A stretch of 35,920 bases of DNA from Desulfovibrio sp. (GTDB lineage: Bacteria > Desulfobacterota > Desulfovibrionia > Desulfovibrionales > Desulfovibrionaceae): positions 1 through 35,920 of the forward strand of contig JAFTDG010000117.1 of NCBI GenBank assembly GCA_017454325.1. The letters run 5' to 3'. This document shows, piece after piece, positions 1-5,561 of the stretch. Position 1 is the first letter of the stretch. Each line of letters starts with the position of its first letter. A program made the translations under genes and the position numbers. The notes beneath the pieces are model-generated. The model was not told the DNA's origin. It did not search any database and worked only from the letters and a program-made list of their open reading frames with translations.

Positions 1-47
1 ACCAGTACCACAAAATTGCCACTCCCCAAACAGACCTATACCCCTTT

Positions 48-88
48 AAAAAACAGAAAGGGGGCTACAAGTCATCCTTGTAAACCCC
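48..88 (-). terminator. Terminator of tRNA-Ala
   Basis: Read on the minus strand, just past the tRNA 3' end, GGGG and TACAAG pair with CTTGTA and CCCC around a GATGA loop, with a small bulge. A run of six T follows about 7 nt later (plus positions 48-53). The spacer before the T run is longer than ideal, so termination efficiency is uncertain. Confidence 0.5.
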
Positions 89-106
89 TCAATTCATTCA
101 TTTTTT

Positions 107-182
<76 letters not shown>

Positions 183-190
183 TTGACGAA

Positions 191-223
191 GATATAAATG
201 ACCTAAAGGCGCCGGAGAGTCAA
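191..223 (-). promoter_or_regulatory. Possible promoter of tRNA-Ala
   Basis: On the minus strand a good -35 hexamer, TTGACT, lies about 40 nt upstream of the tRNA, with a GC-rich stretch and then ATTTATATC as the -10 region. No single -10 frame is both near consensus and at 17 nt: ATTTAT is at 18 nt and TATATC at 21. The position is right for a stable-RNA promoter, but the -10 assignment is uncertain. Confidence 0.3.
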
Positions 224-383
224 GCAGAAATTTGATGCTCTGTAGAATATTTAAAATTAGTGTGTAATTTAAGTTTATTATAACACAAAACAGCACTGGA
301 CGAGAAGGGATATCTCCGATAATTTTATGCAAGATTATCTTACTCAACGTCTGCATCCTGCCGCACCAGCAGGGAGGTGGCAA

Positions 384-863
384 ATGCGTATACGTCTGCT
401 TGTGGTGTTCTTTTTGCTTTGGTCATCCTCTGTAAATGCCGCTCCATGGACGGCCTATATTTTCAACGTAGAAGACGGCAATACTGTCACGGTGAGTACG
501 AAGCCAGATGCTCCCAGGGCGGACTATGTTCTGCGCTTCTACGGTGTGGGGGCACCGACCTTGCGCCAGCCTTTTGGCAAGGAGGCCCGTGATTATTTGC
601 GAAGCATGTTGCCAAAGGGTGCCAAGGTGGGGGTGGATGTTGTCAATGAAGAGAAGGATGGTACCCTCCGAGCCCTGGTGCAGGTGCGTGGCGATTCCGT
701 CAACTATCAGCTGGTGGCTCAGGGGCTGGCCTGGGTGGACAGGCAGAACTGCAAGGCCGTATTCTGTCGTCGTTGGTACATTCAGGAACACCAGGCCGTA
801 CAGGAACGCAATGGTATCTGGCAACTGAACATGGGCACCCCCCCCTGGCAGTGGGGCAGATAA
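384..863 (+). CDS. Secreted thermonuclease-fold (SNase-like) protein, catalytic residues degraded
   Basis: The 159-residue protein starts at the ATG preceded by GGGAGG and opens with a signal peptide (MRIRLLVVFFLLW...NA), so it is probably periplasmic. The rest follows the staphylococcal nuclease layout: VEDGNTVTV (about 29-37), LRFYGVGAPTLRQPFG (50-65), DGTLRALVQV (92-101), VNYQLVAQGLAWV (106-118) and a C-terminal RNGIWQ. Active family members read DGDT, VDxPE or IDAPE, and YGR at these places. Here the metal-binding Asp is Asn33, the second Asp is Gly56, the general base Glu is Thr59, and the YGR arginine is displaced. R51 is kept. The fold call is fairly secure, but nuclease activity is doubtful. 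An in-frame upstream ATG at 327 would put 19 extra residues before the signal peptide and is less likely. Confidence 0.85.
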   Translation: MRIRLLVVFFLLWSSSVNAAPWTAYIFNVEDGNTVTVSTKPDAPRADYVLRFYGVGAPTLRQPFGKEARDYLRSMLPKGAKVGVDVVNEEKDGTLRALVQVRGDSVNYQLVAQGLAWVDRQNCKAVFCRRWYIQEHQAVQERNGIWQLNMGTPPWQWGR

Positions 864-881
864 AATATACGGAGACTGATT

Positions 882-1301
882 ATGGCAGATTCTGAGGCAT
901 TGCATGCGTTTCTGAACACCTGGCAGGAGGACCCCCTGCATGCCAAAAAGGCGTTTCAAACGTATATGGACATGCTGACAGGGCAGAAGGGGGTCAGCCT
1001 CTCCTTCAAGGCCCGTCCCGGCATCAGTTATTCCCTGCGTGCCCGCCATGCGGCGCAGGGTAAACGAGAGCTATTTGTACTGGTGGATGTGGTGGATGAC
1101 GAGCCAGAAGCTCGCTGGCTTTCCGTCTGTTTTTATGACGACATGGTTGCAGACCCTGAGGAACTGGGAGATTTTGTGCCCGAGGGGCTCATGGGTGAGA
1201 ACGCCCGTTGCTTCAATCTTGAGGAAGACGATTCCCGTATGCGCGACTATATTGGAGCGCGCCTTGCAGAAGCCGTGCGCGCTGCAGCAGGCACGCTGTG
1301 A
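882..1301 (+). CDS. Conserved hypothetical protein, 139 aa
   Basis: I do not recognise a family. The start has GGAG 8 nt upstream. The protein is soluble, with no signal peptide or membrane segment. It has an acidic C-terminal half and looks like a compact alpha/beta protein: an N-terminal helical part (about 1-35), strands around VSLSFKARPGISYSLRA (38-54) and LFVLVDVVDD (64-73), then a helical end. Its stop overlaps the GTG start of the downstream exonuclease by 4 nt (GTGA), so the two are translationally coupled and may work together. It also follows the nuclease-like gene by only 18 nt, suggesting a three-gene unit. The codon pattern matches the neighbours, with no sign of recent transfer. 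Confidence 0.85.
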   Translation: MADSEALHAFLNTWQEDPLHAKKAFQTYMDMLTGQKGVSLSFKARPGISYSLRARHAAQGKRELFVLVDVVDDEPEARWLSVCFYDDMVADPEELGDFVPEGLMGENARCFNLEEDDSRMRDYIGARLAEAVRAAAGTL

Positions 1302-1837
1302 CCGCAGGTACTGGTCCACAGCCGGATATACTGGTGGCCGTGGATTTTGAAACGGCCGGATTTTCAGCCCACAGCGCCTGTGCCGTGGGCTTGGCACGTA
1401 TTGAGCACGGCCACGTGGGTGCAACCTTTTACAGCCTCATCCGCCCGCCGTCATCACGCGTGCGTTTTACCCATATTCATGGGCTGACTTGGCCCATGCT
1501 CAAAGATGCCCCTACCTTTGCCCAGGTCTGGCCACGCATGGCGACATTTTTGGCGGGTACAGACGCTTTTCTGGCGCACAATGCCCCTTTTGACAGACGT
1601 GTACTCCACGCAAGCTGTCAGGCCGTGGGGGTTCCCTGTCCGGCTATGCCCTTTTTGTGTACACTCAAGGGCGCACGAGCTGGCCTGCCCCTGCCCAGCA
1701 AAAAGTTGAGCTGCTGCTGCGAGTACTTTGCAATCCCGTTAAACCACCACAACGCCTGTTCGGATGCTACGGCCTGTGCGGAACTCTATTTGCGGCTGCG
1801 CGGCCTGGGCATTACGGATGCCCAGATGCGGCTGTAG
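1298..1837 (+). CDS. DnaQ-like 3'-5' exonuclease (DEDDh family)
   Basis: This is a 179-residue single-domain exonuclease of the DNA polymerase III epsilon superfamily. All acidic motifs are visible: ExoI VAVDFETAG (D and E, about residues 14-22), ExoII HNAPFDRR with its Asp near 92-99, and ExoIII HNACSDA (HxAxxDA, the DEDDh His and Asp). It should remove 3' nucleotides from DNA or RNA with two divalent metals. It lacks a polymerase-binding extension, so it is probably a stand-alone proofreading, repair or RNA-trimming enzyme rather than the replicative epsilon subunit. The GTG start overlaps the stop of the upstream hypothetical gene by 4 nt, which supports that start. Confidence 0.9.
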   Translation: MTAGTGPQPDILVAVDFETAGFSAHSACAVGLARIEHGHVGATFYSLIRPPSSRVRFTHIHGLTWPMLKDAPTFAQVWPRMATFLAGTDAFLAHNAPFDRRVLHASCQAVGVPCPAMPFLCTLKGARAGLPLPSKKLSCCCEYFAIPLNHHNACSDATACAELYLRLRGLGITDAQMRL

Positions 1838-1919
1838 AACTGTCAAAAAATTGTCTGGCCTGCGATGGCGGAAGAGGCGTATGGCGGCAATCACGCGCTG
1901 TCATGCGCCTTTTCAGTTC

Positions 1920-1936
1920 TTGGAATGCTTATTGCT
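1920..1936 (+). promoter_or_regulatory. Sigma-54 promoter of flgB
   Basis: The sequence reads T-TGGAATG-CTTA-TTGCT, against the sigma-54 consensus TGGCACG-N4-TTGC(A/T). The invariant GG and GC dinucleotides are exactly 10 nt apart and only two consensus bases differ. Predicted transcription start is near 1947, about 32 nt before the flgB ATG. Sigma-54 control of hook-basal-body genes is well known in several proteobacteria. Confidence 0.7.
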
Positions 1937-1978
1937 TTTGCCACAAACAAGCAGTGTTCATATGCGGAGGTAGTGATC

Positions 1979-2392
1979 ATGAAGTCTCTGTTCAGCATGC
2001 AAGTGGGTCTCGTTGGCAGGGTTATGGATATGCAGTTGCAGCGGCAAAATGTCATCGCCGGCAACATCGCCAATGTGGAGACGCCCAACTACAAGCCGCG
2101 GGAACTGACCTTTGAAAAGGATCTGCAGGCCGCTCTGGGGCTGGATGCCCGCGGCCGCCTGAGCCTGACAGCTGAAGGGCACATCCCCTCCGCCTTTGAT
2201 CCCAACAGTTTTGGACCCAACTGGGAAAAGAAACTGCGTCCACGTCTGATTTACGGCGAAGACCATGTCAATATTGACAAGGAAATGGCCAAGCATGCCA
2301 AGAACCAGTTGCAGTACACAGCGTTGACCCAGGTGATGACCAAGACCTTTGAGGGCCTCAATACCATTATCATGGACGGTAAGCAGGCCTAG
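1979..2392 (+). CDS. flgB: Flagellar basal-body rod protein FlgB
   Basis: FlgB is the proximal rod protein that joins the MS ring and FliE to the rest of the periplasmic rod. The 137-residue product has the normal family length. It shows the rod/hook N-terminal signature (QRQNVIAGNIANVETPNYKP, about 20-39) and a C-terminal helix with heptad-like hydrophobics (LQYTALTQVMTKTFEGLNTII). It has no signal peptide, as expected for an export-apparatus substrate. The ATG at 1979 has CGGAGG 8 nt upstream. A longer in-frame reading from 1865 would add unrelated sequence and would start upstream of the sigma-54 promoter, so it was rejected. It is the first gene of the flagellar cluster. Confidence 0.96.
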   Translation: MKSLFSMQVGLVGRVMDMQLQRQNVIAGNIANVETPNYKPRELTFEKDLQAALGLDARGRLSLTAEGHIPSAFDPNSFGPNWEKKLRPRLIYGEDHVNIDKEMAKHAKNQLQYTALTQVMTKTFEGLNTIIMDGKQA

Positions 2393-2408
2393 GGGCTGCT
2401 GGTTTTTT
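2382..2408 (+). terminator. Terminator-like hairpin across the flgB stop
   Basis: AGCAG (2382-2386) pairs with CTGCT (2396-2400), and CC/GG extends the stem past one bulged G. GG and six T follow (2403-2408). The structure overlaps the flgB stop codon and sits just before the flgC promoter, so it could partly insulate flgB from flgC. The stem is short, so strong termination is not certain. Confidence 0.45.
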
Positions 2409-2409
2409 G

Positions 2410-2426
2410 ACGGCACGACCTTTGCA
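2410..2426 (+). promoter_or_regulatory. Sigma-54 promoter of flgC
   Basis: The sequence reads A-CGGCACG-ACCT-TTGCA. It matches the sigma-54 consensus TGGCACG-N4-TTGCA at every position except the first T, and GG and GC are 10 nt apart. Predicted transcription start is near 2437, leaving a leader of about 57 nt before the flgC ATG. It lies in the 101-nt flgB-flgC gap, just after a terminator-like hairpin. Confidence 0.75.
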
Positions 2427-2439
2427 ATAAAGATTGCAA
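2422..2439 (+). repeat. Perfect inverted repeat overlapping the flgC promoter
   Basis: TTGCAAT (2422-2428) and ATTGCAA (2433-2439) form a perfect 7-bp dyad around AAAG. The left arm contains the -12 TTGCA of the sigma-54 promoter and the right arm covers the predicted start site. It could be an operator that blocks the promoter, or chance symmetry. Confidence 0.5.
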
Positions 2440-2493
2440 CAGAAATCATAAAGTATCACATCGGTACAGCGAGCGTGCCGCAGGAGGGTGGTC

Positions 2494-2931
2494 ATGGATT
2501 TTATGACAGCATTTGATATCAGCGCATCCGGTCTTTCCGCTGACCGCACCCGCATTAATACCATCTCCATGAACCTGGCCAATGCCAAGACAACACGTAC
2601 GCCCGAAGGTGGCCCCTATCGCCGCCGCACGGTCATCCAGCAGACAGCCGATGTGGACGATCCCTTTTCTGTGCACATGCGCTCCGCCCTGGACCGCAAT
2701 GTGCAGGGGGTTCGCGTACTGGCGGTGGCCAGAGACATGCGTCCCCTCAAGCGCGTCTACGAGCCGGGCCATCCTGACGCCAATGAAGAAGGGTATGTGT
2801 ATTATCCGGATATCAATGTGGTAGAGGAAATGGCCAACCTCATGACCGCACAGCGCAATTACGAGGCCAACGTCACTACCGTGGAATCTATAAAGGGCAT
2901 GTATACCAAGGCCCTGGAAATAGGTCGCTAA
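2494..2931 (+). CDS. flgC: Flagellar basal-body rod protein FlgC
   Basis: FlgC is a proximal rod subunit next to FlgB and FlgF. The 145-residue protein has the family N-terminus (MDFMTAFDISASGLSADRTR) and rod signature (NTISMNLANAKTTRTPEGGPYRRR, about 25-48). The C-terminal block DINVVEEMANLMTAQRNYEANV is near-diagnostic of FlgC. The ATG at 2494 lies 6 nt after AGGAGG; an in-frame GTG two codons earlier sits directly on the ribosome-binding site and is unlikely. fliE follows after 16 nt, so flgC and fliE form a pair behind their own sigma-54 promoter. Confidence 0.96.
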   Translation: MDFMTAFDISASGLSADRTRINTISMNLANAKTTRTPEGGPYRRRTVIQQTADVDDPFSVHMRSALDRNVQGVRVLAVARDMRPLKRVYEPGHPDANEEGYVYYPDINVVEEMANLMTAQRNYEANVTTVESIKGMYTKALEIGR

Positions 2932-2947
2932 GGTCTGGGAGGGTGTC

Positions 2948-3394
2948 ATGAGCATTCAGGCAGTGGGCATGCGGGCATACAGTGAGGCCCTGCGTCATTT
3001 CAACAAGGTGGAAGGCAGCCTGCAACAGGGTACTCCCGTCAACGGCAGAACGCTCTTTGCCAAGACCCTCGACCAGACGTTGTTGCGTGACAGCGTTGAC
3101 AGAGGGCAGGACTTCGGCGCCCAGGCCGATTTTATCAAGTATCCCACCACTGCCAATACGCCCATCGCCAACCCCAGCAGTTTTACGGATACGGTGAAAA
3201 CCTCCCTGAACAGGGTCAACACCCTGGATAATGCCAAGAATATGGCCATTGAGGATTTTGCCTCAGGCCGTAACCAGAATGTACATGAGCTTATGATTAC
3301 CATGCAGAAGTCCAGCCTGGCCATGAAGCTGACCTCAGCCGTGCGTGGCAAGGTGTTGGAGGCCTATAAGGAACTTTCCAAGATGCAATTCTGA
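2948..3394 (+). CDS. fliE: Flagellar hook-basal body complex protein FliE
   Basis: FliE links the MS ring (FliF) to the rod and is exported early. At 148 residues it is longer than the usual ~100-110. The C-terminal half is the family core, with the NVHELMITMQKSSLAMKLTS motif and the terminal VRGKVLEAYKELSKMQF helix. The N-terminal ~70 residues are not obviously conserved and account for the extra length. GGGAGG precedes the ATG by about 6 nt. The gene lies 16 nt after flgC, probably co-transcribed with it, and a 227-nt gap with a hairpin and a new promoter separates it from fliF. Confidence 0.94.
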   Translation: MSIQAVGMRAYSEALRHFNKVEGSLQQGTPVNGRTLFAKTLDQTLLRDSVDRGQDFGAQADFIKYPTTANTPIANPSSFTDTVKTSLNRVNTLDNAKNMAIEDFASGRNQNVHELMITMQKSSLAMKLTSAVRGKVLEAYKELSKMQF

Positions 3395-3430
3395 TAAGTA
3401 CATATTTTGTCCATGCATACTCCTGAACGC

Positions 3431-3462
3431 ACCGCCCCTTTGCATGCCCGCAGAGGGGCGGT
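3431..3462 (+). terminator. GC-rich hairpin between fliE and fliF
   Basis: ACCGCCCCT (3431-3439) pairs perfectly with AGGGGCGGT (3454-3462) around a 14-nt loop. No T run follows (GGCGTTTAAATC), so it is either a weak or Rho-assisted terminator of the flgC-fliE unit or an mRNA 3'-end stabiliser. It lies 80 nt upstream of the fliF promoter. Confidence 0.5.
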
Positions 3463-3541
3463 GGCGTTTAAATCCTGTCAGAAATTTGAACTGGGGGGCA
3501 GACACAGCATGTAAGGCTGGCAGGACAAGGCTTTTGCCACT

Positions 3542-3558
3542 ATGGCATGGCATTTGCT
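3542..3558 (+). promoter_or_regulatory. Sigma-54 promoter of fliF
   Basis: The sequence reads A-TGGCATG-GCAT-TTGCT. Only one base differs from TGGCACG-N4-TTGC(A/T), and GG and GC are 10 nt apart. Predicted start is near 3569, 53 nt before the chosen fliF ATG. It would drive fliF, the small tail ORF, fliG, fliH and fliI. It also shows that the longest in-frame fliF reading, from 3547, cannot be right because that codon lies inside the promoter. Confidence 0.75.
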
Positions 3559-3621
3559 ATTTTTACGACAATCCGGCATTGTGTCGGGGGAACGTCAAAG
3601 CCAATGTATCAGGAGAGCGCT

Positions 3622-5265
3622 ATGCCGGCCTTCATCATGCAGTTCATCAATGCCGTCAAGAATATCTGGGGTAGACTGAGCATTTTGCAGCGCGTGTCCG
3701 TTGTGGGGGGCACGGTAGCCATTACGGCGGCAGTCATTGGCCTTTCCATTTGGGCCTCACGGCCGGAATACAGGGTACTGTATTCCAACCTCAGCCCAGA
3801 AGATGCGGGCGTGGTCATCAAGGCCCTGCAGACGGACAAGGTGCTCTACCAGCTTGCCGATGACGGCAAAACCATCATGGTACCCAAGGAGCTGGTGTAC
3901 GACCAGCGTATCAAGATTGCCGGTGAAGGCGCTTTGGTAGGGCAGGGCATAGGCTTTGAAATCTTTGACAAGGTCAAGGTGGGGCAGACCGATTTTGTGC
4001 AGAAAATCAACTATACGCGTGCGCTGCAAGGGGAACTCTCGCGTACCATCAGCGAATTCCCCAGCGTTGAGAGCGCCCGCGTGCATTTGGTCATCCCGCG
4101 CCGCAGCCTCTTTGTGGAAGATCGGCAGTCCCCTTCGGCATCAGTGGTGCTCAAGCTCAACAGGCCCAATGTCAAGCCGGACCAGAAGGAAATCAATGCC
4201 ATCCTGAATATGATTCTCATGGCTGTGGAAGGGCTGGACAAGTTGCACGTATCCATTACCGACAACGGCGGCAAGGTGCTCTATCAGCCGGAAGAAGACA
4301 GCATTGTCGGTGTCAATACCACACAGATGGAACACCGTCTTCAGGTGCAGCGTGACCTGGAACGACGTATTGAAGAAATGCTGATGCCCATGTATGGCCC
4401 CGGCCGCGTTATCGCCAAGGTCAATGCTGAAATGGACTTTAGCCAGAAGACCATCCGCCGCGAGATGTATGACCCCGAAAAGACGGCTGTGCGCAGCGAA
4501 CAGCGCAGTGAAGAAAGCCAGCAGGGACGGGCCAACCTTGAGGCGGGCGCCCCGGATGTGAATTTCCGTGCAGACGGTATTACCGGTTCCATTTCCACGC
4601 AGAACGGCAACCGCGAAACCCGTACTACCAACTATGAAATCAATAAGGAAGAGCAGCAAATTGTCTCCAATGTGGGAGATCTTCGGCGTTTGACGGTTGC
4701 AGTCCTCATTGATGGGACGTATGAAAAGACTAACGGTGAATGGGCCTTTGTGCCACGCAAGAGTGAAGAGCTGGAACAGGTGCGCCAGCTTGTGAGCAAT
4801 GCCGTTGGGCTGGACAAGGCCCGTGGCGATTCTCTGGAAGTGAGTTCTGCCCCCTTCACGGATTCCGAGCCGCCCAAGGATCCCAATTTTGCCGAAATGC
4901 TCACCAGCTATGCAGAGCGGCTTGGCAAGCCCCTGCTCAATGCCCTGCTGGCTTTCCTCTTTCTGATGCTGGTGGTGCGCCCCGTAGTGCTGGCCCTCAT
5001 CCGGCCTAAGGTGGAAGCCGGTGAGATGGTGGAGGGGCTGGAAGGTCTCCCTGCCGCCGAAGAGCAGCTAGCCCTTTATGAGGCCTTGGAAGAAGCGGCA
5101 AAGACTGAGGAAGAGGAAGAAGATGAAGAAGATGACGACGAACTGATCTTTAAGGACGTCGAAGCCTTGAAGGCGCACATTGTCACCCTGGCAGACAGCC
5201 ACATGGAGCAGGTAGTGACCCTGGTGCGCGGTTGGATTAAGGAAGATGAAACAGCGAAAGCCTAG
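3622..5265 (+). CDS. fliF: Flagellar M-ring protein FliF
   Basis: FliF builds the MS ring in the inner membrane and carries the FliG rotor on its cytoplasmic tail. From the ATG at 3622 (AGGAG about 7 nt upstream) it has 547 residues, a normal length. Visible parts are TM1 (about 26-44), the periplasmic ring-building domains with YSNLSPEDAGVVIKAL and HVHLVIPRRSLF-like blocks (here ARVHLVIPRRSLF), TM2 (about 438-460), a strongly acidic run near 496-507 (EEEEEDEEDDDE), and the C-terminal FliG-binding helix pair (VEALKAHIVTLADSHMEQ onward, about 513-543). An ATG at 3604 is an alternative start. Its last 20 nt overlap a small ORF that repeats the tail. Confidence 0.97.
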   Translation: MPAFIMQFINAVKNIWGRLSILQRVSVVGGTVAITAAVIGLSIWASRPEYRVLYSNLSPEDAGVVIKALQTDKVLYQLADDGKTIMVPKELVYDQRIKIAGEGALVGQGIGFEIFDKVKVGQTDFVQKINYTRALQGELSRTISEFPSVESARVHLVIPRRSLFVEDRQSPSASVVLKLNRPNVKPDQKEINAILNMILMAVEGLDKLHVSITDNGGKVLYQPEEDSIVGVNTTQMEHRLQVQRDLERRIEEMLMPMYGPGRVIAKVNAEMDFSQKTIRREMYDPEKTAVRSEQRSEESQQGRANLEAGAPDVNFRADGITGSISTQNGNRETRTTNYEINKEEQQIVSNVGDLRRLTVAVLIDGTYEKTNGEWAFVPRKSEELEQVRQLVSNAVGLDKARGDSLEVSSAPFTDSEPPKDPNFAEMLTSYAERLGKPLLNALLAFLFLMLVVRPVVLALIRPKVEAGEMVEGLEGLPAAEEQLALYEALEEAAKTEEEEEDEEDDDELIFKDVEALKAHIVTLADSHMEQVVTLVRGWIKEDETAKA

Positions 5266-5440
5266 CAGTGCCGTACTATCGCCCAGTGGCCCGGAGCTGG
5301 CCGAACTTCGGGCCCAGCGTCGGGCTCAGAGAGAGACAAACCAGCGCATTGAGGAATTGAAGCTCAGGGTGATACGCTTTACAGATCAGCACATGGAACA
5401 GGCCGTGCGCCTTATCAAACGCTGGCTGACAGAAGAATGA
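5246..5440 (+). CDS. Small protein repeating the FliF FliG-binding tail (64 aa)
   Basis: This 64-residue ORF starts inside the fliF end (20-nt overlap, +1 frame), with AAGGAAG directly before its ATG, so coupled translation is likely. The first half is basic and coil-like (AELRAQRRAQRETNQ). Residues about 35-64 align without gaps to the FliF C-terminus: IEELKLRVIRFTDQHMEQ against VEALKAHIVTLADSHMEQ, followed by AVRLIKRWLTEE against VVTLVRGWIKED. About 12 of 30 positions are identical and most others are conservative. It therefore looks like a duplicated FliG-binding helix pair on a separate small protein. A +1 ribosomal frameshift, or a sequencing error, joining it to FliF would instead give FliF two tandem tails. 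No named family was recognised. Confidence 0.7.
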   Translation: MKQRKPSSAVLSPSGPELAELRAQRRAQRETNQRIEELKLRVIRFTDQHMEQAVRLIKRWLTEE

Positions 5441-5443
5441 CAC

Positions 5444-5484
5444 ACGGTTCCGGGGTAGACCATATGGCCTTGCCCCGGAACCGT
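5444..5484 (+). other. Long perfect hairpin between the small ORF and fliG
   Basis: ACGGTTCCGGGG (5444-5455) and CCCCGGAACCGT (5473-5484) form a perfect 12-bp stem with a 17-nt loop, starting 4 nt after the small ORF stop. No T run follows directly. A weak CACC-CTTGC-GGTG stem followed by TTTTT comes about 20 nt later (near 5499-5520). Together they could attenuate transcription, or protect the fliF-side mRNA and change FliF to FliG stoichiometry. Confidence 0.6.
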
Positions 5485-5561
5485 TCGCAGGGGTATAGGC
5501 GCACCCTTGCGGTGTTTTTACCCGGTTCAGGTATTTTTGACGCGGAAGGAAGGAGCAGCAG

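Noticed and set aside
423..1049. Long minus-strand ORF opposite the nuclease-like gene
   Set aside because: It is antisense to two well-supported genes, has no ribosome-binding site and no recognisable domain.
1865..1978. In-frame N-terminal extension of flgB
   Set aside because: The extension starts upstream of the sigma-54 promoter and does not resemble FlgB; the ATG at 1979 has a strong ribosome-binding site.
3547..3621. In-frame N-terminal extension of fliF
   Set aside because: Its first codon lies inside the -24/-12 promoter and the added residues are unlike FliF.
5491..5508. Sigma-54-like GGCGCACCCTTGC upstream of fliG
   Set aside because: GG and GC are 9 nt apart instead of 10, and sigma-54 promoters are very sensitive to this spacing.
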